Origin: Thiobacillus sp.
GTDB taxonomy: Bacteria > Pseudomonadota > Gammaproteobacteria > Burkholderiales > Thiobacillaceae
Assembly (NCBI GenBank): GCA_018262815.1
Contig: JADFDN010000018.1
Coordinates: 1-36,628, forward strand
Length of the DNA stretch: 36,628 bases
Direction of reading: 5' to 3'
Under the pieces are notes generated by a model that had not been told where the DNA came from, did no database searches, and saw nothing but the letters and a program-made list of their open reading frames with translations. A program made the position numbers and the translations under genes. Position 1 is the stretch's first letter, and each line of letters starts with the position of its first letter. Positions 15,958 through 23,984 of the stretch are shown piece by piece.

Positions 15958-16271
15958 GCCTGCAATGCTGGAAATGCGGCGCCAGCCTGGCCGGCATGCT
16001 GCTGCCGCTGTCGCTGCGCGAAACCTGCCCGAGCTGCCGAGTCGACCTCCACGTGTGCAGGATGTGCCGTCACTACGATGCGCACCGTTCCGGCCAGTGC
16101 CGCGAACTGGCGGCAGAACGCGTGGCCGACAAGACGCACCTCAATCATTGCGGCTGGTTCGTGCCGCGGCCCGAAGCCTACAAGGGCGGCGGCGCAGCGA
16201 TGGCGCAGAGCAGCCGCAGCGCGCTCGATGCCCTGTTCAAGGCCCCGGACGACAAGGATCAGTCGGAATAA
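15954..16271 (+). CDS. Small zinc-ribbon-like protein of unknown function
   Basis: A 105-residue protein with paired cysteine knuckles: CWKCG (residues 5-9), CPSC near 27, CRMCRHY near 37, then GQCRE and NHCGWF. This gives at least seven cysteines likely to bind one or two zinc ions. The C-terminal third (PRPEAYKGGGAAMAQSSRSALDALF) is flexible and then helical. I do not recognise a named family. The start codon overlaps the DUF2237 stop (ATGA), so the pair probably works together. The last 13 bases overlap the end of the convergent C13 peptidase gene. Confidence 0.8.
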   Translation: MSLQCWKCGASLAGMLLPLSLRETCPSCRVDLHVCRMCRHYDAHRSGQCRELAAERVADKTHLNHCGWFVPRPEAYKGGGAAMAQSSRSALDALFKAPDDKDQSE

Positions 16272-17587
16272 AGTCCCTGCCATTTGGCAGCGAAGTTTTT
16301 ACCCAGCGCAATCTGGGGCTGGGACGGTGTCAATCCGGCAGCTATTTCGCGTTGGGCGATACGAGCGCGCGCCAGCTCGAACGCAGCCGTGAAAGACGTC
16401 GTTTGCTTGAGCGCCTCGTCGAAGTAGGCGCGCCCGAAGTCGGTCATGTCGTTGCTGTCGTCACACCCGAATGAGTTTCGGTCCGCGCTCGATGCAGTGA
16501 TCACCAACGTGTTGTCGTCTTTCAGAGCGGGGATGAAGCTGCCGGAGTAACAGGCGGAGACAACCACCACTTTCCACTTGATCGGCGTCGCACTGAGCGC
16601 GGCCTTGAGGCGCGCGGGTGTCAGCTGGGTGAGTTGCAAACCGTCGTGATCGACCGATATGTAGGGGGGCGTATCGGAGCCGTGACTGCTCACAAACAGA
16701 AAAAGCACGTCCTCCTCCGGGTCGATCAGGTCGCCAACATGGGCGAGTGTCGTTTGTAGCGCAGTAGTGGTGGCGATCGGGGTCGTGGCGAGCGTTTTCT
16801 TGTTGTTGATCAACGCCAGCGATCGATCGCGGGTGTCGAAACGGCTATCGAACAGCGCGCGCACCGTATGCATTTCCTTCATGAACACATCCTGCCAGCC
16901 GTAACCGGCGAAGCCGACGAAATATAGGTCGGCCACATTGGGGCGGTGTGCTTCCAGCGTGCTCAGCTTGCCCTTGAGCAGGCCGGGCTGCTGGTACAAC
17001 AGCGCCTCGTGCCCGCCGATTTCGAGCACACTCTCTTCGGCGTTTGCATCCAGGTCGTACCAGGCTTGCTGCTGGGGAAGCCATAGCTGAATGCCTAGCA
17101 CGGCGATCAAAAAAGCGTCCACTGCCATCAGCCGGCCCAACTTGAGCGGCACCCAGAGCCGGACTGCGCGTGCCAGCAGGCCGGAAACCCAGATCAGCCA
17201 TACCCAAGTCCAGACCGCATCGCCCAGGCCGAATTCAAGCCGCTGCCAGATCGCATGCCCGCCATAGGTGTAGGTGAGCAGCATCGGCGCCATCGCCGTG
17301 GCAGCGACGGAATAGCCGAGCAGCAGCGCGGGCGTGCGCAGCCAATGCGCCAGCAGCGCGGCGACGGCAAGCGTCAGCGTCACCGAGGCTAGGCCGTGCA
17401 CCACCGCGTTGGAATTGAAGTAGCCCTCGCCTTCCAGCATGAGGTAGCCGATTCCTACAGTGAGGGCGAATTCGACCAGCGACAGCCAGACCAGATGGCG
17501 AATCGATATCCGAAACTCGCTTGCTTCGACGCGGAAATACGTCGCCAGACGAAAACCTGCCAGGAGGTTTCTGAGCAATTCACGCAT
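16259..17587 (-). CDS. Membrane-anchored C13 (legumain-like) cysteine peptidase
   Basis: A 442-residue protein in two parts. Residues about 30-172 contain four or five hydrophobic segments (near 32-50, 64-82, 87-104, 124-142, 155-170). Residues about 215-440 form a caspase-fold peptidase domain of family C13, with VADLYFVGFAGYG, the catalytic histidine in VSSHGSD (His302) and the cysteine in VVSACYSGSF (Cys346). Eukaryotic relatives are legumain and GPI8 transamidase; bacterial members are poorly studied. The N-terminus is basic and short, so the peptidase domain's side of the membrane cannot be fixed. It lies two bases after an EamA transporter gene and downstream of rnk, forming a likely three-gene operon. 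Confidence 0.85.
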   Translation of the reverse strand: MRELLRNLLAGFRLATYFRVEASEFRISIRHLVWLSLVEFALTVGIGYLMLEGEGYFNSNAVVHGLASVTLTLAVAALLAHWLRTPALLLGYSVAATAMAPMLLTYTYGGHAIWQRLEFGLGDAVWTWVWLIWVSGLLARAVRLWVPLKLGRLMAVDAFLIAVLGIQLWLPQQQAWYDLDANAEESVLEIGGHEALLYQQPGLLKGKLSTLEAHRPNVADLYFVGFAGYGWQDVFMKEMHTVRALFDSRFDTRDRSLALINNKKTLATTPIATTTALQTTLAHVGDLIDPEEDVLFLFVSSHGSDTPPYISVDHDGLQLTQLTPARLKAALSATPIKWKVVVVSACYSGSFIPALKDDNTLVITASSADRNSFGCDDSNDMTDFGRAYFDEALKQTTSFTAAFELARARIAQREIAAGLTPSQPQIALGKNFAAKWQGLYSD

Positions 17588-17589
17588 GT

Positions 17590-18513
17590 CTAATCAATTG
17601 CTTTGGGAGTCGGATTGTTATCGGCCACGCAGGGCTTCGACCTTAAGCCGCGCAGCGCCTGCCATTCGTAGAGCGACAGACCTGCGCCGATCAGCGCGAT
17701 GCCGACCCAGCCGCGGGCCGGGATGAATTCGGCGTTGAGCGTCTGTCCCAGCAGCAGCGCCGCCACCGGGGTCACCAGCATGATCAGCGCGACGCGTCCG
17801 GCGTCGAGATGCTTGATCACGTAGTAATACAGCGTGAACCCCACCACCGACCCCAGCACGCCGAGATAGACGATGGCGGCGCCCGCGCGCAGCGTGATGT
17901 CGGGCGGCAGCTGCGCGGCATCCGCCAGCAGCCAGGCCAGCACGAACAGCGGCATCGCTACCCCGAGCGAGCCGCTGGTGATGGCGAGCGACGAGGCGCG
18001 CAGGTTCAGCCGTTTGATCCACACCAGTCCCAGCGCCTGCACCGTCATGCCGGCCACCACGGTCGCGGTGCCGAGCGTGACATAGCCGTCGCCAGGCCAC
18101 GGCTGGCCGAAGATCAGCCACAAGCCCGTCAACGCGGTGGCCAGTCCGGCGATGCGCTGCGGCGTGAGTGTGCGCTCACCCAGCCACAATGCCGCGAACA
18201 CCCCGGTCACCAGCGGCGACAGCCCGAAGATCACCGAAATCAGCCCCGTCGGAATATGCAGCGCCCCCCAGTAGGTGAGCAGCATCGACACGCACAGCGA
18301 CAGGCCGCTGATCGCATACAGCCGCCGCGCGGCCGGCGTGAACGGAAACGCGGTGCGCGTGACGAAGAGCAGCAGCACGCAGATCGCCAGTCCGATCAGC
18401 ATGCGCGCCATCACCGCGAAACTGAAGCTGGCCCCCTGCGCGCTCCACTGGATGGCGAGCGGCGTCGTCGACCAGATCAGGATGACGCCGAGATAGGCGG
18501 CGGGGACGGACAT
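17590..18513 (-). CDS. EamA-family (DMT superfamily) transporter
   Basis: A 307-residue inner-membrane protein with ten hydrophobic helices in two EamA repeats, typical of drug/metabolite transporters. Recognisable segments include VPAAYLGVILIWSTTPLAIQW at the start, FGLSPLVTGVFAALWLGE at the end of the first repeat and LVTPVAALLLGQTLNAEF in the second. Substrates vary widely (amino acids, nucleotides, metabolites), and none can be assigned. I chose the ATG at 18513, directly before helix one; the frame stays open upstream but reads arginine/serine-rich sequence. Thirteen bases separate it from rnk and two from the C13 peptidase gene. Confidence 0.88.
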   Translation of the reverse strand: MSVPAAYLGVILIWSTTPLAIQWSAQGASFSFAVMARMLIGLAICVLLLFVTRTAFPFTPAARRLYAISGLSLCVSMLLTYWGALHIPTGLISVIFGLSPLVTGVFAALWLGERTLTPQRIAGLATALTGLWLIFGQPWPGDGYVTLGTATVVAGMTVQALGLVWIKRLNLRASSLAITSGSLGVAMPLFVLAWLLADAAQLPPDITLRAGAAIVYLGVLGSVVGFTLYYYVIKHLDAGRVALIMLVTPVAALLLGQTLNAEFIPARGWVGIALIGAGLSLYEWQALRGLRSKPCVADNNPTPKAID

Positions 18514-18526
18514 CGTGCCGACCGGG

Positions 18527-18943
18527 TCAGAGCATGAAATCGCCCGCGCGTTCGGGCTGATAGGGGATGTCGACGATGCGCGCACGCACGGCCTGTCCGT
18601 TCGGCGCCAGCCATTCGATCTGCTGGCCGACCGCAAGGCCCAGCACCGCGACGCCGGCGGGCGCGGCGACCGAGAGCTGCCCCGGCTGGCCGGTGAAATC
18701 GCGCGGGTATACGAGGGTCGCTTCGACTTCGCGCCCGGCGGGTTCGACCACGAAGCACACCCGCGAATTCATCGTCACGACGTCGGGCGGCATCGCTTCG
18801 GAACGGGCGATTTGCGCACGGTCGAGTTCCTCGCGCAGCGCCTCCGCGTCGGGCTGGTCGTCCGGCAGCGTGGCGAGCATGGCTTCGAGGCGTTCCAGAT
18901 CGCGCTCGGATACGGTGATGGCGGGGCGGGTCGTGATTTCCAT
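18527..18943 (-). CDS. rnk: Rnk-type nucleoside diphosphate kinase regulator (GreA/GreB superfamily)
   Basis: A 138-residue cytoplasmic protein. Residues about 10-60 are a short helical arm (VSERDLERLEAMLATLP), and residues about 62-135 form the GreA/GreB C-terminal FKBP-like domain (VTMNSRVCFVVE, TLVYPRDF, LSVAAPAGVAVLGLAVGQ, IEWLAPNGQ). Rnk binds RNA polymerase near the secondary channel and influences nucleoside diphosphate kinase levels in gammaproteobacteria. AGGAGA before the ATG at 18943 fixes the start. It follows the terminator of the phzF unit and is probably the first gene of the rnk-eamA-C13 operon. Confidence 0.9.
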   Translation of the reverse strand: MEITTRPAITVSERDLERLEAMLATLPDDQPDAEALREELDRAQIARSEAMPPDVVTMNSRVCFVVEPAGREVEATLVYPRDFTGQPGQLSVAAPAGVAVLGLAVGQQIEWLAPNGQAVRARIVDIPYQPERAGDFML

Positions 18944-18965
18944 GGCGGTCTCCTGCAGCAGGCAC

Positions 18966-19001
18966 AAAAATGAAAACCGCCCGGGCCGAAGCCCGGGCGG
19001 T
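18966..19001 (-). terminator. Intrinsic terminator after phzF-like gene (minus strand)
   Basis: An 11-bp perfect stem (18976-18986 with 18991-19001) encloses a CGAA tetraloop. On the minus strand it is followed by TTTTCATTTTT. It lies just after the phzF-like stop at 19013 and before the rnk start, separating the two units. Confidence 0.8.
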
Positions 19002-19012
19002 GTTGCGCAAAA

Positions 19013-19843
19013 CTATAGCACCGAAGAGCGGTCGGAGCCACCCTGCGGCGAAGGGTCGCCCGCCTGGAAAGCGATCTCCGCTTCGATGACGGTGACAGCG
19101 GCGCCGGCAAGCAGCACGCGGTCGCCCATCAGCTCGCAGGTGAGGCGGCCGCCACGCTTCGAAACCTGTTGCGCGGACAGGCGGCGCTTGCCCAGACGGC
19201 CCGCCCAGTAGGGGGCCAGCGTGCAATGCGCGGAGCCGGTGACGGGGTCTTCGGGGATGCCGAGCCGGGGTGCGAAGAAGCGGCTGACGAAGTCGTCCGA
19301 ACTGCCGGGGGCGGTGATGATCACGCCGCGCAGATCCAGCGTGCCCAAGAGGGCAAAATCCGGCCTGATGCCGCGAACGGCCACCTCGTCGTCGAAGACC
19401 GCCAGGTAATCGTCGGCGCGCAGCACCTCGAGCGGTTGCCGGCCAAGCGCCCTGGCGAGAAGATCGAAACGGGCGCACGGGGTCGGTGGACGGGCCGGAA
19501 AATCCATTTCCAGCACCTCGCCCGTCCGTTTCACGGTGAGCGCGCCGCCGCGGGTTTCGAAGGTGATGGCCTGCCCGGGATGGCCGAGATGCTCGAACAG
19601 CACGTGGGCCGTCGCCAGGGTGGCGTGGCCGCATAGGTCGACCTCGCTGGCCGGCGTGAACCAGCGCAAGTGAAAGCCTGTGTCCGACGGCACGAAGAAG
19701 GCGGTTTCGGAGAGATTGTTTTCCTCCGCGATGGCCTGCAGCAGACCGTCGTCTAGCCAGCGCTCCAGCGGGCACACCGCGGCGGGATTGCCCTCGAATG
19801 CGCGGGTGGCGAAGGCGTCGACCTGATACTGCCGGATTTTCAT
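19013..19843 (-). CDS. PhzF-family isomerase/epimerase-like protein
   Basis: A 276-residue protein of the PhzF/YddE/DAP-epimerase-like fold. The N-terminal motif YQVDAFATRAFEGNPAAVC, the catalytic-glutamate segment AEENNLSETAFFV, the second half-domain LRWFTPASEVDLCGHATLATAHVL and GIPEDPVTGSAHCTLAPYW near residue 210 are all present. True PhzF isomerises dihydrohydroxyanthranilate in phenazine synthesis; most isolated homologues, like this one, have unknown substrates. No phenazine genes are nearby. The ATG overlaps the upstream stop as ATGA, so it is coupled to the thioredoxin/HEAT gene. A strong terminator follows. Confidence 0.9.
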   Translation of the reverse strand: MKIRQYQVDAFATRAFEGNPAAVCPLERWLDDGLLQAIAEENNLSETAFFVPSDTGFHLRWFTPASEVDLCGHATLATAHVLFEHLGHPGQAITFETRGGALTVKRTGEVLEMDFPARPPTPCARFDLLARALGRQPLEVLRADDYLAVFDDEVAVRGIRPDFALLGTLDLRGVIITAPGSSDDFVSRFFAPRLGIPEDPVTGSAHCTLAPYWAGRLGKRRLSAQQVSKRGGRLTCELMGDRVLLAGAAVTVIEAEIAFQAGDPSPQGGSDRSSVL

Positions 19844-20481
19844 GCCTGTTCGCCGGAGAGGGCCTGCAGGCTTTCGGCGGCGATCTCGCGCACGTCGGCA
19901 TCGTCGTCGTTCACCCGCGCTTCCAGCCACGGCTTCGCCGCCGTATCTCCGGTGAGGCCGAGGTAATGGCAGGCGTCCGCCCGCACTCGCGCGTCGGCGT
20001 GTTGCGACAATTCGCCCAGTCGCGGCAGCAGCGCGCGCAGGGCGTCGCTGCCGGCGAAATTTTCCAGCAGCACGCCGGCGCCCAGTCGCACGTTCAGGCT
20101 GGCCTCGACGTTGCCGACGATGGGCAGCACCGACGCGAGCAGCGCGGGGTCGGCCTCGATCGCCGCCTGCGCGCGCGGCAACTGGCCTTCCTTCAGCAGC
20201 ATGTGAAAGTAATCGGCGAGTCCTTCCTCGCTATCGGCCTTGGCCGCCCAGTCGGCGAGTTCGGCCTTGCCGTGCACGCCGGCGAGTTCGATGCGTCCGA
20301 TGCGCACCCAAGGCACCGAGCGCACGCCGAGCGATTGTCCGATTTCAGGGTGCTGTTCGAGGTTGACGGCTTCGAGCCGGCCGATCGTGCCCTGCTTCAC
20401 CAGGTCGGCAAGCGCGGCGAGCATCGCCGGGCAGTGCGGGCAGTGGGTGGAAATCAGCAGCAGGGCATCGGGTGCGGGCAT
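19840..20481 (-). CDS. Thioredoxin-like domain fused to HEAT repeats
   Basis: A 213-residue cytoplasmic protein. Residues 1-80 look like a thioredoxin/glutaredoxin fold: LLLISTHCPHCPAML carries a CPHC pair (Cys14, Cys17), and the cis-proline loop appears as VRSVPWVRIG. Residues about 120-210 are HEAT-like helical repeats (LRALLPRLGELSQHADARVRADACHYLG, AKPWLEARVNDDDADVREIAAESLQAL). The layout suggests a redox-active protein with a docking surface. The ATG at 20481 begins directly at the thioredoxin fold, so it is not exported. It is coupled to the phzF-like gene by a four-base overlap and is divergent from gloC. Confidence 0.82.
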   Translation of the reverse strand: MPAPDALLLISTHCPHCPAMLAALADLVKQGTIGRLEAVNLEQHPEIGQSLGVRSVPWVRIGRIELAGVHGKAELADWAAKADSEEGLADYFHMLLKEGQLPRAQAAIEADPALLASVLPIVGNVEASLNVRLGAGVLLENFAGSDALRALLPRLGELSQHADARVRADACHYLGLTGDTAAKPWLEARVNDDDADVREIAAESLQALSGEQA

Positions 20482-20522
20482 GGAATTGGCCGAATGAATC
20501 GGTGGGAAGGATAATGGCGTGC

Positions 20523-21161
20523 ATGGAATTTACCATTCTCCCCGTCACCCAGTATCAGCAGAACTGCTCGCTGGTGTGGGATGCGCAGGGCCGCGCGGCG
20601 CTGATCGATCCTGGCGGCGAGGCCGAACGCCTGCTGGCCGAGGTTGCTGCGCGCGGCCTCACGCTGGAAAAGATCCTGCTCACCCATGGCCACCTCGACC
20701 ACGTCGGCGCCGCAGCCGAACTGCGCGACGCCCTGGGAATTCCCATCATCGGCCCGCAGCGCGAGGAGCAGTTCTGGCTCGACATCCTGCCGCGCCAGGC
20801 GGAACTGTTCGGCTTTCCGCCCATCGAGGCGTTCACGCCCGACCAATGGCTGGAAGACGGCGACGCCGTCGAGGTGGGCGCCCTCCGCTTCGAGGTGCTG
20901 CATTGTCCAGGCCACACGCCGGGCCACGTGGTGTTCTACCAACCAGAGGCCCGGCTTGCCTTCGTCGGCGACGTGCTGTTCAAGGGTTCGATCGGCCGCA
21001 CCGATTTTCCGCGCGGCGACCATGCAGCGTTGCTGGCCGCCATACGCGAAAAGCTGTTTCCGCTGGGTGACGACGTGCGCTTCGTGCCGGGGCACGGCGC
21101 GATGTCCACCTTCGGTCACGAACGCCGCGAAAATCCCTTCGTCGGCCTCGGCGCCGACTGA
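20523..21161 (+). CDS. gloC: GloC/YcbL-type glyoxalase II, metallo-beta-lactamase fold
   Basis: A 212-residue protein. It matches the short YcbL group: FTILPVTQYQQNCSLVW at the N-terminus, the metal motif THGHLDH (His55, His57, Asp59, His60), CPGHTPGHVVFY, VGDVLFKGSIGRTDFP and the last histidine in FVPGHGAMSTFGHE. The enzyme hydrolyses S-lactoylglutathione in methylglyoxal detoxification. I chose the ATG at 20523 because family members start at this residue; an ATG at 20514 lies closer to a GGAAGG site and would add three residues. It is divergent from the thioredoxin/HEAT gene and converges on the arginase-family gene seven bases away. Confidence 0.9.
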   Translation: MEFTILPVTQYQQNCSLVWDAQGRAALIDPGGEAERLLAEVAARGLTLEKILLTHGHLDHVGAAAELRDALGIPIIGPQREEQFWLDILPRQAELFGFPPIEAFTPDQWLEDGDAVEVGALRFEVLHCPGHTPGHVVFYQPEARLAFVGDVLFKGSIGRTDFPRGDHAALLAAIREKLFPLGDDVRFVPGHGAMSTFGHERRENPFVGLGAD

Positions 21162-21167
21162 CGGGCC

Positions 21168-22070
21168 TTAGCCCTCTTCGGGCGCACTCGGGGCAATCGC
21201 GTCGACCAGCGCACCGGCGGCGTCCGCCGTGGCGTGGCCGCGATCGCGCCGCGGGTTGTACTCGACGATTTCCATCGCCATGAAGGCCGGCTCGCCGCGC
21301 AGGCAGGACAAGGCGGCGGCGAGCTCGGCGCGGCGCAGGCCGCCGGGAACGGGCGTGGTCACCCCCGGTTCCTCGTCCGGGTCGAGGGCGTCGAGATCCA
21401 CGCTCACACCGAAGCCGGCGGTGCCCTGCCGCACGATGGCGAGGGCGTCGGCGAACACCTCGGCCAGCCCGCGCCGACGCACCTCGTCCATGTCGAACAC
21501 CCGCACCCCCAGCCGGTGCAGCAGTGCGGCTTCGCCTGCCTCGAAACTGCGCACGCCGATCAGGCACACGTGTTCGGGACGCAGCTTGGCTTGCGGTCCG
21601 TCGATGGCGGTGAGCGCCGCCTCGCCGTGGCCGAGCAGCACGGCGAGCGGCATGCCGTGAATCTGCCCGCTCGGCGTGGTGGCGAAGGTGTGGCTGTCCA
21701 TGTGGGCGTCGATCCAGATCAGGCCGATCGGGCCGCGTCCGGCCAGCGCATGATGCACCCCGCTCCAGGTGCCGATGGCGCAGGAATGGTCGCCGCCCAC
21801 CACCAGCGGAAAATTCCCCGCCTGCAGCACCGCTTCGACTTCCGCCGCCAGCCGAGCGCTCAGCGTCGCCACCGCATGCAAGGGCGTGTCCTGTTCCCTG
21901 CGCGGCACGCGCAGGATCGCGTCCCACTCCACATGCTGCAGCGGCGTGTCGTGAAACGCCCGGTAACGGCGCAGCGAATCGGGTCCCTCGGCGCTGCCCG
22001 GTTCGGGCGCGCCGGCGCCGCTGGCGGCACCAATGACGATGAGGCTGCGGCGTGTCGTGGTCGGCTTCAT
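21168..22070 (-). CDS. Arginase/agmatinase-family ureohydrolase
   Basis: A 300-residue protein with the binuclear manganese site of the ureohydrolase family: GGDHSCAIG, WIDAHMDSH and SVDLDALDPDEEPG. The segment IHGMPLAVLLGHG and the closing MEIVEYNPRRD favour arginase over agmatinase, but formiminoglutamase-type and guanidino-acid substrates cannot be excluded. It would release urea from a guanidino compound. It is the last gene of the long minus-strand run and lies 18 bases after a small secreted-protein gene. With the adjacent aldehyde dehydrogenase it might serve arginine or 4-guanidinobutyrate breakdown to succinate; this is inference from context. Confidence 0.88.
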   Translation of the reverse strand: MKPTTTRRSLIVIGAASGAGAPEPGSAEGPDSLRRYRAFHDTPLQHVEWDAILRVPRREQDTPLHAVATLSARLAAEVEAVLQAGNFPLVVGGDHSCAIGTWSGVHHALAGRGPIGLIWIDAHMDSHTFATTPSGQIHGMPLAVLLGHGEAALTAIDGPQAKLRPEHVCLIGVRSFEAGEAALLHRLGVRVFDMDEVRRRGLAEVFADALAIVRQGTAGFGVSVDLDALDPDEEPGVTTPVPGGLRRAELAAALSCLRGEPAFMAMEIVEYNPRRDRGHATADAAGALVDAIAPSAPEEG

Positions 22071-22088
22071 GGCGTCAGCCGTGGTGCA

Positions 22089-22532
22089 CTACTTCACCCA
22101 GACGTGGGATTCGATTTCGGTGATGCTGCCGTCTTCCATGATCGCGCTCACGCCCAGAATCCGGCAATCGTCCTGCCCGGGAACCGGCAGCGGCTGATTC
22201 AGATTCGAATAGACCTTGATCCGCATCGCCCGGTCGGCAAGCTCGTAGACATATTCGACGCGGACCGGGACGATCATGGTCCGGTCGAGCGTGTGGCCGA
22301 ACACAACCAGCTCGCCGCGATCCACCGCCTGCAGGAAGCGATCGGCCAGGCTGTCCGGATCCTCGATCCTGGGCGTGTCGGGATCGATCAGGTGCCGGGG
22401 CACAGGCAGCGCGGCCTGCGCGGCATCCAGCGCGGTCGCGCACAACAGCAATGCGCCGAAAAACGGCTTCACGAGGCCGCCGGGCAGGCTGCGCGGAGAA
22501 GGGTTTTCGATGCGGGCTGCGTGCGCGCTCAT
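22089..22532 (-). CDS. Small probable secreted protein of unknown function
   Basis: A 147-residue protein that I do not recognise. After about 20 polar residues comes a hydrophobic segment with a signal-like end (PFFGALLLCATALDAAQAALP), suggesting export; an internal start nearer this segment is possible. The mature part is a compact beta-rich sequence (GHTLDRTMIVPVRVEYVYELADRAMRI) with SHVWVK at the end. The ATG overlaps the stop of the aldehyde dehydrogenase gene by four bases, so translation is coupled. The arginase-family gene follows. Base composition is like the neighbours. Confidence 0.72.
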   Translation of the reverse strand: MSAHAARIENPSPRSLPGGLVKPFFGALLLCATALDAAQAALPVPRHLIDPDTPRIEDPDSLADRFLQAVDRGELVVFGHTLDRTMIVPVRVEYVYELADRAMRIKVYSNLNQPLPVPGQDDCRILGVSAIMEDGSITEIESHVWVK

Positions 22533-23983
22533 CCAAGTCCTCCCAGGTTCACGTACTTGGTTTCCAGATATTCGGCGATGCCGCTGCGGCCACCTTCGCG
22601 CCCCAGCCCCGACTGCTTTACCCCGCCGAACGCCGCCTCGGCGGTGGAGATCACGCCGGCGTTGATGCCCACCATGCCGTATTCCAGTCGCTCGGCCAAG
22701 CGCCAGGCGCGGCCGAGATCGCGCGTGTAGGCGTAGGCCGCGAGGCCGAACTCGGTGTCGTTGGCCATGCGAATGACTTCTGCTTCGTCATGAAAACGGA
22801 TCAGCGGCGCCACCGGGCCGAAGGTCTCGTCGCGGCAGATCTGCATCTCGGGCGAGCAGCCGGCCAGCACCGTCGGCTGGAAGAACTGTCCGCCGAGTGC
22901 GTGGCGGGCGCCGCCGGTCAGCAGCGTCGCGCCGCGCGCCAGCGCGTCGGCGACGTGGGCCTCGACCTTCTCCAGCGCCGCAGAATTGATCAGCGGCCCG
23001 GTCTCCACGCCCGGCGTGAAGCCCTCGCCCACCTTCAGCTGCGCCACCGCGGCGGCGAATCGTTCGGCGAAGGCGTCGTGGATCGTGCCCTGCACGAACA
23101 CCCGGTTGGCGCACACGCAAGTCTGCCCGCTGTTGCGGTACTTGCTGGCGAGCGCGCCCGCCACCGCGGCGTCGAGGTCGGCATCGTCGAACACGATGAA
23201 GGGCGCGTTGCCGCCGAGTTCGAGCGAGACGTGCTTCAACGTGCCGGCGCTCTGCGCGAGCAACTGCTTGCCCACCGCGGTCGAACCGGTGAACGACACT
23301 TTGCGCACCCGCGGGTGCGACGTCAGCACGCGGCCGATGATTTCCGCGTCGCCGGTCACCACGTTCAGCACCCCGGGCGGCAGGCCCGCGCGCTGCGCCA
23401 GTTCGGCCAGCGCCAGCGCGGTGAACGGCGTCTGCGACGCCGGTTTCGCCACCACCGTGCAGCCGGCGGCGAGCGCCGCGCCGGCTTTTCTCGTCAACAT
23501 CGCGGCGGGAAAATTCCATGGCGTGATCAGCGCCGCCACCCCGACCGGCTGCTGCAGCGTGAACATGCGCCGGTCCGCCCACGGCGACGGCACCACGTCG
23601 CCGTACACCCGCCGCGCCTCCTCGGCGAACCACTCGATGAAGCTCGCCGCATAGTCGATTTCGCCGCGCGCTTCGCTCAAGGGTTTGCCCTGCTCGCTCA
23701 CCATGATGGTGGCGAGGTCGTCGCGGTGGGCGATGATCAGGTCGAACCAGCGGCGCAGCAGCTGCGCGCGGGTTTTGGCGGTCAGGTCGCGCCAGGCGGG
23801 GAAGGCGGCGTGGGCGGCTTCGATCGCGCGTTCCGTATCGGCGGCGGTGCCGCGTGGTACGTGGCCAATGGTCTCGCCGTTCGCCGGATTGCGGATGGCA
23901 AAGCGCGCCCCTCCGGTGGCGTCCAGCCAGTCGCCGCCGACCAGCACCTGTTGCCTGAATAGCGTGGAATCGATCAATTTCAT
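22529..23983 (-). CDS. gabD: NAD(P)-dependent succinate-semialdehyde-type dehydrogenase
   Basis: A 484-residue aldehyde dehydrogenase with full GabD length. The conserved features are TPWNFPAAMLTRKAGAALAAG, the nucleotide loop FTGSTAVGKQLL, the general-base glutamate in SLELGGNAP, the catalytic cysteine in NSGQTCVCANR and the closing FGGVKQSGLGREGG. The closest functional type is succinate- or glutarate-semialdehyde dehydrogenase, which produces a dicarboxylate for the TCA cycle. Exact substrate is inferred by family only. The ATG lies one base after the stop of an AT-richer membrane protein gene. The gene overlaps the following secreted-protein gene, placing it within the long operon. Confidence 0.88.
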   Translation of the reverse strand: MKLIDSTLFRQQVLVGGDWLDATGGARFAIRNPANGETIGHVPRGTAADTERAIEAAHAAFPAWRDLTAKTRAQLLRRWFDLIIAHRDDLATIMVSEQGKPLSEARGEIDYAASFIEWFAEEARRVYGDVVPSPWADRRMFTLQQPVGVAALITPWNFPAAMLTRKAGAALAAGCTVVAKPASQTPFTALALAELAQRAGLPPGVLNVVTGDAEIIGRVLTSHPRVRKVSFTGSTAVGKQLLAQSAGTLKHVSLELGGNAPFIVFDDADLDAAVAGALASKYRNSGQTCVCANRVFVQGTIHDAFAERFAAAVAQLKVGEGFTPGVETGPLINSAALEKVEAHVADALARGATLLTGGARHALGGQFFQPTVLAGCSPEMQICRDETFGPVAPLIRFHDEAEVIRMANDTEFGLAAYAYTRDLGRAWRLAERLEYGMVGINAGVISTAEAAFGGVKQSGLGREGGRSGIAEYLETKYVNLGGLG

Positions 23984-23984
23984 G

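Noticed and set aside
21234-22730. A plus-strand open frame of about 500 codons antisense to the ureohydrolase and neighbouring genes
   Set aside because: No recognisable motif, and it runs through three well-supported minus-strand genes with coupled junctions.
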